A program made the position numbers and the translations under genes. From Aquimarina brevivitae (lineage in GTDB: Bacteria > Bacteroidota > Bacteroidia > Flavobacteriales > Flavobacteriaceae), in contig NZ_SGXE01000006.1 in NCBI RefSeq assembly GCF_004216895.1, positions 70,894-134,893 of the forward strand: a stretch of 64,000 nucleotides of DNA, given 5' to 3'. Below the pieces are notes generated by a model. That model saw only the letters and a list, made by a program, of their open reading frames with translations. It did not search any database and was not told the DNA's origin. This document shows, one piece after another, positions 33,599 through 42,166 of the stretch (positions are counted from its first letter, which is position 1; each line of letters starts with the position of its first letter).

Positions 33599-34996
33599 TT
33601 ATCGTTTTGGTAAAGTGATGGTAAATGTTGTTCCTTCTGTTAATGTACTAGTTACTCCTAGTTCGCCCTGATGTGCTTTGATTACTTGCCAGGCATAATA
33701 TAAACCGAGCCCCAGGCCTTTTACCTGGTGAATATTCCCTGTTTGAACGCGATAAAACTTATCAAATATACGTTCTTGTTCCTTTGGTGAAATTCCAAGC
33801 CCATTATCTGTAATCGATATGTGATAGTTTTGCTTATCTTCAATTACATTCACCGAAATTCTAACCACATCTTTTCCGTATTTCACCGCGTTTTCTAGGA
33901 TATTGAGCAACACTGTGGTCATCAAAAAAGCATCAAAGCTTACCTTCATTTCTCGTTCTTCGGCAACCCATTCAATGGTAACACTATTCGCTTCATTTAG
34001 TAAGCTAAAATCTTCAATAATCGTTGTTATAAAAGGAACAAGACTTACTTCTTCATAATTTAGTTCTAGCTCTTCAGCACCAATTGTCTTTTGTAATACC
34101 TGGTCTACAATACGATGCAAGCGATTGCTTTGTCTATCGATAATTGCAATTGTATTTTCTAGGGCTTCTTGATGATGAAGAACCTCTTTGTTATGCAAAC
34201 TTTTTGAGGCCACTTTTAACGTAGCAAGCGGCGTTTTCAACTCGTGCGTAATATTATTGATAAAATCATTGCGCATTGTTGCGATCTTCTTCTGGCGGAG
34301 TAAGGTGCTAAAAGAAATGTAAAATAATCCCACTACAAACACCAATAATACTATGGATATTGCAAATATGCCTATCATTTGAAGTAGCACTTCCTTTTCC
34401 CAATTCGTAAGGCTCACATAATCCCCAGTTATTATTTCCACATCAAGGCTTCCATCAATTCCCAATGCCTTTGCATCATTTTTGTCATATTTGGAAAACC
34501 ATTTTCCGGTACTCAGCAACACTTTTTCTTTATTTGATTGATTGCTTCCCAGATAAAGATTAGTATTTGTTTTTGCACCACTATAGACTGTATCTACAGG
34601 GAGTTCATTATCATATAAAATAATATCCTGAATTTCTTTTTTATAACTAATCCGGTGGGTAATTTCTGATTCTTCAAATACTTCTTGTAATAGAGTTATG
34701 AATTGTGCATTAATACTATCTGTTTTTGTTTTTATGGCTTGGACGACTTCTTTTTTAGTATTTACAGTATTTTTATAAGTTGCAAGATTTTGGATGATGC
34801 TTAAGTACCAAGCTTCATTCAGCTGTTGTATTTCAGGAACATCATTGAGTGCATCTATGCTGCTTTTTAGATCATCGACAAATACCTGCTTCTTTAATTG
34901 ATAGGTATTGTATAGTAAATACCCCTGTATAAGACATAATGCAATAAAGGAAACGATGGAAATACTGATTAAATATTTAATTCTATTTGTTTTCAT
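33599..34996 (-). CDS. Sensor histidine kinase
   Basis: A 465-residue membrane kinase with a first transmembrane helix (YLISISIVSFIALCLIQGYL), a ~190-residue periplasmic sensor region and a second helix (MIGIFAISIVLLVFVVGLFYI). Then come HisKA with the phosphoacceptor in NDFINNITHELKTPLATLK and HATPase_c (NILENAVKYG, DNGLGISPKEQERIFDKFYR, GLGLGLYYAWQVI). I choose the ATG at 34996 (MKTNRIKYL); seven more codons are open to 35017. It pairs with the regulator gene 2 bp downstream. The sensed signal is unknown. Confidence 0.93.
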   Translation of the reverse strand: MKTNRIKYLISISIVSFIALCLIQGYLLYNTYQLKKQVFVDDLKSSIDALNDVPEIQQLNEAWYLSIIQNLATYKNTVNTKKEVVQAIKTKTDSINAQFITLLQEVFEESEITHRISYKKEIQDIILYDNELPVDTVYSGAKTNTNLYLGSNQSNKEKVLLSTGKWFSKYDKNDAKALGIDGSLDVEIITGDYVSLTNWEKEVLLQMIGIFAISIVLLVFVVGLFYISFSTLLRQKKIATMRNDFINNITHELKTPLATLKVASKSLHNKEVLHHQEALENTIAIIDRQSNRLHRIVDQVLQKTIGAEELELNYEEVSLVPFITTIIEDFSLLNEANSVTIEWVAEEREMKVSFDAFLMTTVLLNILENAVKYGKDVVRISVNVIEDKQNYHISITDNGLGISPKEQERIFDKFYRVQTGNIHQVKGLGLGLYYAWQVIKAHQGELGVTSTLTEGTTFTITLPKR

Positions 34997-35199
34997 ACCT
35001 ATTACATAATGCGGCAAGTACCTTAGTCATAATTACACAACTGTTCGTTTTTTGATATACCAAAAATAGGAACAAAAGCCTTGTAACCCTACTTATTACT
35101 TACCGTTAACCGTTCATTAACCTAGATTGTTAGCTTTAAAACCATAATTGGGCACCTACACGGGTTTATGTTAATACAAAAATTTACTGATTTAATGTG

Positions 35200-35207
35200 T
35201 ACATTTG
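35200..35207 (+). promoter_or_regulatory. Probable -7 box for the UbiA-like gene
   Basis: TACATTTG fits TAnnTTTG and lies 22 bp upstream of the ATG at 35229. No TTG is found at the optimal 19-bp spacing, so the -33 part is weak. Confidence 0.5.
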
Positions 35208-35228
35208 TTCGGCAAATAAGTTTCCTAT

Positions 35229-36113
35229 ATGATATCCTTTTTAAAATTAATCAGAATTGATAACCTATTACTATTGGTCCTGGCTCAATTTGTAATAAAA
35301 TACGGGATGTTAGTACCTTTTCAAGTACCCTATGCTTATAATGGACTTGGATTCAGCATGTTGGTTGTAGCATCCGTTCTGTTATTGGCAAGTGGTACTT
35401 TAATCATTAGGATCTATAACAAAGAACTCACTCCATTTAAAATCTCCGAAAAGGTAGCTTTTCGCTTGTTTTTGCTTTTTAATAGCTTGGGGGTTGTCTT
35501 AGGTTTTTACCTATCCAATTTGGCAGAAAAACCAGGGTTTGTTGCCTTCTTTATTATCGCTTCGGTACTATTTTATATGTACGCAGTGTATCTAAAGGAA
35601 ATTATAGTAGTCAAAAATATCACAATTGCCTTTTTAGGGGCGCTAGGTGTTTTAGGTATAGGTGTTTTTGAATTGGTTCCTATGATTATTCCTGCTACCC
35701 AGCAAACTATTATGGTATCCTTTTCGATTATTTTAGACTATGCTATTTTTGGTTTTCTACTGATTCTAGCTCACGAAATTAGTAAAGATTGTGTTCACCT
35801 GGACAGAGACCATAATCTTGGTATGAGAACCATACCCATCACTCTTGGTAAAGATAGAAGTCTTAAGATCATTGCCCTTATCGCACTTATTGCTATTGGG
35901 GCTGCTGTTTACTACATCTACAGCTATTTGTTTGCCAATAGTACAGCGGTTATTTTAGTATTAGCTACGGTTGTCGCTCCATTAATTTATCTGATCATTA
36001 AATGCTTTAATGCGGAGAAGGTGAAAGCATTTCGTTTTATGGCTGCTTTGGTAAAAATGATCATTTTAACCACTTTGCTAAACATCCTATTTTTTCAATT
36101 CATTATACTTTAA
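35229..36113 (+). CDS. UbiA-family prenyltransferase-like membrane protein, first Asp-rich motif lost
   Basis: A 294-residue protein with 8-9 hydrophobic helices and the overall UbiA pattern of flavobacterial proteins annotated as geranylgeranylglycerol-phosphate geranylgeranyltransferase. The start FLKLIRIDNLLLLVLAQF and the second motif region EISKDCVHLDRDHNLGMRTIPITLG fit. The first metal-binding motif, normally NDxxDxxxD, aligns without gaps to residues 60-68 but reads I-R-x-x-N-x-x-x-T, losing the Asn and all three Asp. Magnesium-dependent transfer is therefore doubtful. It is 2 bp upstream of maf and presumably co-transcribed. Confidence 0.8.
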   Translation: MISFLKLIRIDNLLLLVLAQFVIKYGMLVPFQVPYAYNGLGFSMLVVASVLLLASGTLIIRIYNKELTPFKISEKVAFRLFLLFNSLGVVLGFYLSNLAEKPGFVAFFIIASVLFYMYAVYLKEIIVVKNITIAFLGALGVLGIGVFELVPMIIPATQQTIMVSFSIILDYAIFGFLLILAHEISKDCVHLDRDHNLGMRTIPITLGKDRSLKIIALIALIAIGAAVYYIYSYLFANSTAVILVLATVVAPLIYLIIKCFNAEKVKAFRFMAALVKMIILTTLLNILFFQFIIL

Positions 36114-36115
36114 TT

Positions 36116-36703
36116 ATGACAAGGGATTTTTTTGCGGATTATGAAATTATTCTTGCCTCAGGATCTCCAAGGAGACAACAGTTTTTTAGAGACCTTGGTA
36201 TACCAGTTACTGTAGATGTTCGAAAAGTAGATGAAGTTTTTCCTGAGCATTTAAACGGTGCAGCGATCACGGATTACCTGGCCAAATTAAAAAGTGAGGT
36301 TTTTTCGGACATACAACCCAACCAAATTGTAATTACCAGTGATACTATTGTATGGTTCCAGAAAAAAGCAATGAATAAACCGGGATCGCACCGAGAAGCA
36401 AAAGAGATGATCCAACGGTTATCTGGTCATACCCATCAGGTAATTACCTCTGTGTGCTTTACCACACATAATGACCAAAAGATTGTTAATTATACTACCG
36501 ATGTAACCTTTAAGAATCTCAGTGAAGATGAAATTGACTATTATGTAAATAATTATCATCCTATGGATAAAGCTGGCGCCTACGGAATTCAGGAGTGGAT
36601 AGGACTCATCGGAATCACCGAAATTAAAGGTAGTTATTTTAACGTGGTAGGATTACCAACACATCTTGTTTATGAAACGTTAAGAGCTATGGTTTCTTCC
36701 TAG
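36116..36703 (+). CDS. maf: Maf family nucleoside triphosphate pyrophosphatase
   Basis: A 195-residue Maf/YhdE-like house-cleaning enzyme hydrolysing non-canonical or excess NTPs such as dTTP/UTP. It begins YEIILASGSPRRQQFFRDLG, with the catalytic Asp in ITSDTIVWFQ near residue 72, then NKPGSHREAKEMIQRLSGHTHQVITSV (given in part) and the late DKAGAYGIQEW near 147. It follows the UbiA-like gene by 2 bp. Confidence 0.95.
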   Translation: MTRDFFADYEIILASGSPRRQQFFRDLGIPVTVDVRKVDEVFPEHLNGAAITDYLAKLKSEVFSDIQPNQIVITSDTIVWFQKKAMNKPGSHREAKEMIQRLSGHTHQVITSVCFTTHNDQKIVNYTTDVTFKNLSEDEIDYYVNNYHPMDKAGAYGIQEWIGLIGITEIKGSYFNVVGLPTHLVYETLRAMVSS

Positions 36704-36809
36704 CTTTATTGTACTTTGTTTATAAAGCTAAGAAAATTAGGTACCTTGTTCTCAACCTATATCATCAGGAGTAACAAAGGCACTTGTTTTACTAAAAACT
36801 TTTTATGCT

Positions 36810-37772
36810 ATGAAACAAATTACATCGGTTGTCTTGACTATTTTTCTGATCAATAGCATCATAGGTTGCAACCCTTCTAATACAACATCAAATACTAATA
36901 CGGATTCACAAGAGGTAAGTGTTGTAGAAAAGACTAAAGAATCCCCTTCACAAGCAAAAACATATCAACCTACATCGGCATTTAAGAAGTATTGGTATAG
37001 CGGTGCAGCAGAAATCACCTCCTATGATTTAAGACAAGCACGATATGGCGAAATTAGAGAAGGTAAAGCAGTGCTGATCTTTGTTACCGAAGATTTTTTA
37101 CCCAAAGTACAGGTTAAAGCAAACCAAAGATCTGGCAATACGATACCTGTTTTGAAGCTCAATGCCACAAAAAACTTCAATACCGGAATTTATCCTTACA
37201 GTATCATGCAAAGCACCTTTTATCCCATACAAAACAATCAGCACGCCATAAAAGTGTCTAGCAGTATTCAGGAATGGTGCGGGCAGGTTTATGCCCAACT
37301 CAATACTAGAGATCAATTTGAAGTTACTTCGCATTCTTACTTTGAGGGAGAGGCAGATCAAAAATTTAGTCTGGATACCAACGTTTTAGAAAATGAACTT
37401 TGGACCAAAATAAGAATAGCCCCAAATAGTTTACCAGAAGGCACACTACAAGTGATCCCTTCACTGGCCTATACTAGATTAAAACACAAACAAATTAAAG
37501 CATATGAGGCAACGGCTACCATAACCCGAAAAGACAGTGTAAGCATATACACCTTAGATTATCCAGAATTAAAAAGAACACTAGCCATATCCTATAGCAC
37601 TCAATTTCCACACACCATAGAGGGTTGGACAGAAACTATCATTAGCGGTTTTGGTAATAATGCTACAACCTTGACCTCTACTGCAACGAAGCTTAAACGC
37701 ATTAAAAGTCCGTATTGGACAAAAAATAGTAACAAAGACGAATATTTACGAAACGAATTAGAACTACAATAA
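36810..37772 (+). CDS. Conserved lipoprotein, unknown function
   Basis: A 320-residue protein with a lipoprotein signal (INSIIGCNPSNTTSN, Cys near residue 20) and a low-complexity Asn/Thr/Ser linker. The folded part includes FKKYWYSGAAEITSYDLRQARYGEIREGKAVLIF near residue 60 (given only in part by position) and SSIQEWCGQVYAQLN near 150. Relatives are often called septum formation inhibitor, but nothing here resembles Maf; the name seems copied from the neighbour. It has a 106-bp gap from maf and is 12 bp upstream of the pterin dehydratase gene. Function unknown. Confidence 0.75.
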   Translation: MKQITSVVLTIFLINSIIGCNPSNTTSNTNTDSQEVSVVEKTKESPSQAKTYQPTSAFKKYWYSGAAEITSYDLRQARYGEIREGKAVLIFVTEDFLPKVQVKANQRSGNTIPVLKLNATKNFNTGIYPYSIMQSTFYPIQNNQHAIKVSSSIQEWCGQVYAQLNTRDQFEVTSHSYFEGEADQKFSLDTNVLENELWTKIRIAPNSLPEGTLQVIPSLAYTRLKHKQIKAYEATATITRKDSVSIYTLDYPELKRTLAISYSTQFPHTIEGWTETIISGFGNNATTLTSTATKLKRIKSPYWTKNSNKDEYLRNELELQ

Positions 37773-37784
37773 AATAAAACTCAG

Positions 37785-38072
37785 ATGAAAAAATTATCGG
37801 AAGACGAAATACAAAATAAATTAAAAGATCATAGTGGTTGGCATTATGAAAACAATGCCATACACACCTCTTTTGAATTCAATGATTTTAAAGATGCCTT
37901 TTCCGTAATGAGTCGAATTGCTTTTGAAGCCGAGGCAGCACAGCATCACCCAGATTGGACCAATGTGTACAATAAATTACACATCACGCTATCCACACAC
38001 GATGCTGATGGAGTAACAGAAAAGGATCTTGCATTGGCAGCCATCATTGATAACATTATAGAAGGAGATTAA
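37785..38072 (+). CDS. Pterin-4a-carbinolamine dehydratase
   Basis: A 95-residue PCD/DCoH-family enzyme that dehydrates 4a-hydroxytetrahydrobiopterin to recycle pterin cofactor. Hallmarks are HSGWHYENNAIH near residue 17, the active-site AQHHPDWTNVYNKLHITLST near 63 with adjacent His residues, and the late GVTEKDLALAAIID. Bacterial partners are usually aromatic amino acid hydroxylases; none is in the window. The last Glu-Gly-Asp tail is typical. Confidence 0.95.
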   Translation: MKKLSEDEIQNKLKDHSGWHYENNAIHTSFEFNDFKDAFSVMSRIAFEAEAAQHHPDWTNVYNKLHITLSTHDADGVTEKDLALAAIIDNIIEGD

Positions 38073-38081
38073 AACAGTTAT

Positions 38082-38189
38082 GGCGTTGCCAGGATCTCGA
38101 TAATTATCGAGATCCTGGCCGGGCTATACGCTACAATGCCGATCACAGCCTTAGGCTGCTCCGGGATTTTCACTACTATCCCTAACGCA
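38082..38189. repeat. REP-like intergenic repeat with 30-bp perfect palindrome
   Basis: Between the pterin dehydratase and yebC genes lies a GC-richer element with small terminal inverted repeats (GCGTT at 38083-38087, AACGC at 38184-38188). It contains a perfect 30-bp palindrome (38089-38118), the core CCGGGCTATACGCTACAATG, a second hairpin (CAGCC-TTA-GGCTG, 38146-38158) and the end CACTACTATCCCTAACGC. I have the impression of a widespread family in Bacteroidota with GGGCTATCCGCT and ATCCCTAACGC cores. Only one copy is seen in this window. Confidence 0.65.
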
Positions 38190-38278
38190 GTGAGAAGTTT
38201 TATACCCAAGCACAAAACATTTGTTCTTCATTGGGTTTCTCTTTATGTTTGTACTTATTAAAAATCAAGCTTTATATT

Positions 38279-39010
38279 ATGGGAAGAGCTTTTGAATTTA
38301 GAAAAGCAAGAAAAATGAAACGTTGGTCTGCGATGGCCAAAGCATTTACCAGAATTGGTAAAGATATCGTTATGGCGGTTAAAGAAGGAGGACCAGATCC
38401 CGATTCTAATTCTAAACTGAGAGCTGTTATCCAAAATGCTAAGGCAGTTAATATGCCGAAGGATAATATTGAAAGAGCTATAAAAAGAGCTTCCGATAAA
38501 TCACTGGGTGATTATAAAGAAGTTCTTTTTGAAGGTTATGCACCCCACGGTATAGCGATCTTAGTAGAAACCGCTACGGATAACAATAATCGAACAGTGG
38601 CAAACATCCGTTCTTATTTTAATAAATGTGATGGTAACCTGGGTACCTCTGGTTCTGTAGAATTTATGTTTGATCATACATGCAATTTTAGGATCAATGC
38701 TGAAGGTATCGATCCCGAAGAACTAGAATTGGAGTTTATTGACTTTGGTGCCGAAGAAGTGTTCCTTGATGATGATGGTATATTAATATATGCGCCCTTT
38801 GAAAGTTTTGGTGCGATCCAAAAAGAATTAGAAGAGCGCAATATCGAAATACTTTCTTCAGGATTTGAGCGTATCCCACAAGTAACCAAAAAATTAACCC
38901 CAGAGGAAGCTGCCGATGTTGAAAAGTTACTAGAAAAAATTGAAGAAGATGATGATGTACAAAACGTATATCACACCATGGAAGAAAGTTCTTCGGACGA
39001 AGAGGAATAA
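38279..39010 (+). CDS. YebC/PmpR family protein
   Basis: A 243-residue member of the YebC/TACO1 family. The start MGRAFEFRKARKMKRWSAMA is typical, so I use the ATG at 38279 rather than 38231. Signatures are GGPDPDSNSKLRAVIQNAKA near residue 40, KDNIERAIKRA, and YEGYAPHG-like FEGYAPHGIAILVETATDNN near 87. Family members were described as transcription regulators and more recently as factors relieving ribosome stalling. The C-terminus is strongly acidic. A terminator follows. Confidence 0.95.
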   Translation: MGRAFEFRKARKMKRWSAMAKAFTRIGKDIVMAVKEGGPDPDSNSKLRAVIQNAKAVNMPKDNIERAIKRASDKSLGDYKEVLFEGYAPHGIAILVETATDNNNRTVANIRSYFNKCDGNLGTSGSVEFMFDHTCNFRINAEGIDPEELELEFIDFGAEEVFLDDDGILIYAPFESFGAIQKELEERNIEILSSGFERIPQVTKKLTPEEAADVEKLLEKIEEDDDVQNVYHTMEESSSDEEE

Positions 39011-39031
39011 CAATCATAAAATAGTATAAAC

Positions 39032-39066
39032 AAAAACACCCGAAAATAAGACTCTCGGGTGTTTTT
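39032..39066. terminator. Bidirectional terminator between yebC and the acyltransferase gene
   Basis: AAAAACACCCGA (39032-39043) pairs with TCGGGTGTTTTT (39055-39066) with flanking T/A runs; it lies between two convergent genes. Confidence 0.9.
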
Positions 39067-39083
39067 GTTTTTATTGTCAATTC

Positions 39084-39644
39084 TTATTCTAAATCAGGAT
39101 CAAAACTATTTGCTGGTACTTTACCTTTCACTCCTTTGTAATAGGCATACATAAACTTCATATCAGCTTCTTGATCATCCGTTGGATAAAATGGATCCGA
39201 GATTTTACAACATTTGTTACCAAAATCAAAGGCTACCATCACTATAGGTACTTGTGCCGCCTTAGCAATATGATAAAATCCTGTTTTCCACTCTGTAACT
39301 TTTTTTCTAGTCCCTTCAGGAGCAAGTGCCAAACGTAGCACCTCTTTATCCTCAAATAATTGTGCAATAGCGTCGACTTTATTTTGTCCAGGGGTTCTAT
39401 CCAACGGGATTCCTCCTACCTTTTTAAAATACCAACCAAAAGGCCATTTAAAAAGCTCCTTTTTTCCTAAAAAACTTATTTTTAAATCAATAATCTGCCG
39501 TATTAAAATCCCAATAGTAAAATCGTGCCAACTGGTATGAGGCACTACAATTACTACGCACTTTTTGGTGGTTGCTGGATCAAAATGACCTATAATCTTC
39601 CACCCTAAAATCTTGTGAAATATAAATGAGGAAAGCCATTTCAT
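39084..39644 (-). CDS. 1-acyl-sn-glycerol-3-phosphate acyltransferase-like protein
   Basis: A 186-residue PlsC-fold acyltransferase. The HX4D motif is VVPHTSWHDFTIGI near residue 36, the glycerophosphate-binding region is GGIPLDRTPGQ near 77, and PEGTRKKVTEWKTGFYHIA near 108 is motif III. It is short but complete for this subfamily. A hydrophobic N-terminal patch suggests membrane association. It lies 20 bp downstream of the KdsB-KdnB fusion, consistent with lipid or LPS synthesis; acyl acceptor not proven. Confidence 0.9.
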   Translation of the reverse strand: MKWLSSFIFHKILGWKIIGHFDPATTKKCVVIVVPHTSWHDFTIGILIRQIIDLKISFLGKKELFKWPFGWYFKKVGGIPLDRTPGQNKVDAIAQLFEDKEVLRLALAPEGTRKKVTEWKTGFYHIAKAAQVPIVMVAFDFGNKCCKISDPFYPTDDQEADMKFMYAYYKGVKGKVPANSFDPDLE

Positions 39645-39664
39645 TACATCATATTTTTTTTAGT

Positions 39665-41542
39665 TTAAAGAGACAAATATAACTCTCTTAACACCTGCTC
39701 ATTAACCTTATCTCTCCACTGTTTACCCAATGCATTTTCCCATAGCGGTTCTAAACTTAATGCTACGGATATCATAGTGTTCAATTGTTCATCGGTTAGG
39801 TTTGCACATAATCCTTGTGGCAGCTCAATGTTGTGTTTGGCCTTCATTTCCTTAAACAAACGCACGCCTTCAGGATAATACTTCCCTAACTTATCAAAAA
39901 CAATACAGTTTCCAATACCGTGTTTAGTACCCAAAACATAAGCTAATCCATAACTCATCGCATGGGCTACGCCAACCTGACTGTACGCAATACTCATACC
40001 TCCGTGCCACGAAGCCATCATCAATTTAGCATCAGCTTCTTCTTTTGGTAAGGTATCCGATAAGAAAATCTCTTTGCATAGATCCAAGGCCTTTTCACCA
40101 TAACTTTGACTAAAGGCGTTTAAATACGTTCCATTTAAAGACTCTATACAATGAATATAACAATCCATACCCGTATAAAACCACTGATCCTTAGGTACAT
40201 CTTTGATGAGTTGAGGATCCAATATCACCTGGTCAAAGGGTGTATAGTCTGAATTGATTCCTAATTTGCGTTCCGGTCCGGTCAATACTGTAGTTCTTGA
40301 CACTTCGGCCCCTGTTCCAGAAATTGTTGGAATACCTACGTGGTACAAGGCTTTATTGGGCACTAAATCCCAGCCTTGATAATCCGAAGCACTGCCTGGA
40401 TTTTTTAACATAATCGCTACAGCCTTAGCTAAGTCCAAAACTGAACCACCTCCAATACCAATAACTCCACTGGGTGCAAATTTATATTCCTTTTTTATTT
40501 GAGCTACAATAGCATCTACTTGTGCTGTTTTGGGCTCTTCTTCCGTGGACACATAAACTACCGTATCCTGCTGCTGTAGTGGCAATCGATCCTCAATAAG
40601 CTGCTTTTGTGTCTTAAAAACACTATCTATTAAATAGATAAATGGTGCGGTTTCTTTGCGCTGCCCTCCAATAATTTCATCGATTTGATCAAATGATCCT
40701 GCACCAAATACTACTCTAGGTACCATAGGAAAATTCTTATGCTGTGTAGTAGTTTTTTTGGTTTCGATAACTGCTCCTTCTTGTATCAAAAGATTTTCTT
40801 TGTTAATTAAACGAATTGCTTTTTCTAAATCTTCTGGGGTATCGATTTCTACACCTTCGTGGTGCGTTTCCACCATTTTAATATTCTTACCATACTCCAA
40901 GTATCGGATACACTCAATTTTTTCTGAGGCCTCTAACGATCGCATCGGTAAATGATAAAAATCTAAAATAGCTTGTTTTCTAAACGCATAAATTCCTTTA
41001 TGCTTATAATATACGTGATTTATTTCTTTATCCCTAGGAAAAGGTATGGGAGAGCGCGAAAAATAGAGTGCATAATTATCCTTGTCTACAATAACTTTAA
41101 CACTATTAGGATTCACAATCTCATCCCAATCACTCATTGGTGTCATTAAACTGGCCAAATCAATCCTATCCGCATCTTCTTCTTCAAAAACTGCTAATAC
41201 TTTTTCGAGACTTTCTTTCTCTGTAAACGGTTCATCCCCCTGTACATTGACCACTATGTCTATATCCATATGCTCCACAGCCTCGGCAATTCGATCGCTG
41301 CCACAAGAATGTTCTTTAACACTCATTATGGCTTTACCTCCTTGAGCTACAATTTCATCATAGATGATCTCACTATCGGTTACGACAAATGTTTCATCAA
41401 ACAAACCTGTATTAGTGGCTGCTTCATAGGTTCTTACAATGACCGATTTTCCGCCCAGGTTCTGCATTAATTTACCAGGAAAACGAGAGGCGGCATATCG
41501 TGCCGGAATCATGGCTATAGTTCTAAGCTTTTTTCTACTCAA
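39665..41542 (-). CDS. Fusion of CMP-Kdo synthetase (KdsB) with KdnB-like iron-dependent alcohol dehydrogenase
   Basis: One uninterrupted 625-residue frame. Residues 1-~243 are Kds[42 protein letters not shown] and [16 protein letters not shown] ~25-residue linker leads to an iron-type alcohol dehydrogenase from ~268: [33 protein letters not shown] (NAD site), [11 protein letters not shown], and metal ligands in [11 protein letters not shown] and [19 protein letters not shown]. The second half resembles KdnB, which oxidises Kdo C8 in 8-amino-Kdo synthesis in Shewanella. No kdnA aminotransferase is in view. The two reactions on Kdo in one chain suggest channelling; substrate assignment is inference. 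Confidence 0.87.
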   Translation of the reverse strand: MSRKKLRTIAMIPARYAASRFPGKLMQNLGGKSVIVRTYEAATNTGLFDETFVVTDSEIIYDEIVAQGGKAIMSVKEHSCGSDRIAEAVEHMDIDIVVNVQGDEPFTEKESLEKVLAVFEEEDADRIDLASLMTPMSDWDEIVNPNSVKVIVDKDNYALYFSRSPIPFPRDKEINHVYYKHKGIYAFRKQAILDFYHLPMRSLEASEKIECIRYLEYGKNIKMVETHHEGVEIDTPEDLEKAIRLINKENLLIQEGAVIETKKTTTQHKNFPMVPRVVFGAGSFDQIDEIIGGQRKETAPFIYLIDSVFKTQKQLIEDRLPLQQQDTVVYVSTEEEPKTAQVDAIVAQIKKEYKFAPSGVIGIGGGSVLDLAKAVAIMLKNPGSASDYQGWDLVPNKALYHVGIPTISGTGAEVSRTTVLTGPERKLGINSDYTPFDQVILDPQLIKDVPKDQWFYTGMDCYIHCIESLNGTYLNAFSQSYGEKALDLCKEIFLSDTLPKEEADAKLMMASWHGGMSIAYSQVGVAHAMSYGLAYVLGTKHGIGNCIVFDKLGKYYPEGVRLFKEMKAKHNIELPQGLCANLTDEQLNTMISVALSLEPLWENALGKQWRDKVNEQVLRELYLSL

Positions 41543-41579
41543 GATGTATTACAATTTTTAGTGCCGCAAAATAGGCTTT

Positions 41580-42155
41580 TTATGATGATTTTTTAATTGA
41601 TCTGCTAAACAGTTTTCGATAAATTTTTCTTAGTACCAAAAATAAAACGATAACTAAGCAAAGTGCTAGTAAAGGCAAGAATACCGAAACTAATGACAAG
41701 GTAGTTGCAATGCCTGTTTCAGCTGTAGCTACTAAATTGTTGGCAATACCTCCAGTAGTTGCGGTAGAAGAAAGTCGGGTAGCTCCCATGGCACTTTTCA
41801 CAGTTGCTGCTGTTCCTCCACCGGCAATAATTGCCAAGCCCCAGGTGATCACCGGATTCAATTCAGTTACCGTAGATACCATAATTGCGGTTCCTGCAAT
41901 AGTGGCTAAAGGAATAGCAATCGTATCCAAGGCATTATCAAACCAAGGAATGTAATAGGCTAATATCTCTACAAGTGTGGCAATAGCAAATATCCAAATG
42001 GCTAAAGAGGAGCCAATCCACTGCCAACTATCATTTAACGGTAAGATATCGTAATAGCCAGCTATACTCAATGCTAGTAATGGTAAGAACACCCTAAATC
42101 CAGCAGAAGCAGCTAATCCTATACCTAGACAAATACTAATAACAATTTCTTGCAT
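41580..42155 (-). CDS. DUF4126 family membrane protein
   Basis: A 191-residue integral membrane protein with about five helices. It matches DUF4126 in the glycine/alanine-rich start (ISICLGIGLAASAGFRVFLP), WFDNALDTIAIPLATIAGTA near residue 70 and GGGTAATVKSAMGATRLSST near 112. The function is unknown; some relatives are annotated as small transporters without proof. It is 37 bp upstream of the kdsB fusion on the same strand and 11 bp after the RecD-like helicase gene. Confidence 0.88.
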   Translation of the reverse strand: MQEIVISICLGIGLAASAGFRVFLPLLALSIAGYYDILPLNDSWQWIGSSLAIWIFAIATLVEILAYYIPWFDNALDTIAIPLATIAGTAIMVSTVTELNPVITWGLAIIAGGGTAATVKSAMGATRLSSTATTGGIANNLVATAETGIATTLSLVSVFLPLLALCLVIVLFLVLRKIYRKLFSRSIKKSS

Positions 42156-42166
42156 AGTTAAATATA

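Noticed and set aside
36810..37772. Label of septum formation inhibitor Maf for the lipoprotein
   Set aside because: It has a lipobox and none of the Maf motifs; the true maf gene is the preceding one (36116-36703).
38231..38278. Extended start for the YebC protein
   Set aside because: MGRAFEFRKARK is the family start; the upstream codons are leader sequence after the REP-like element.
40740..40810. Frameshift separating kdsB from the dehydrogenase gene
   Set aside because: The frame stays open across the linker and both other frames stop quickly near the KdsB end. The A7 run means an assembly error cannot be excluded, but the sequence as given supports a fusion.
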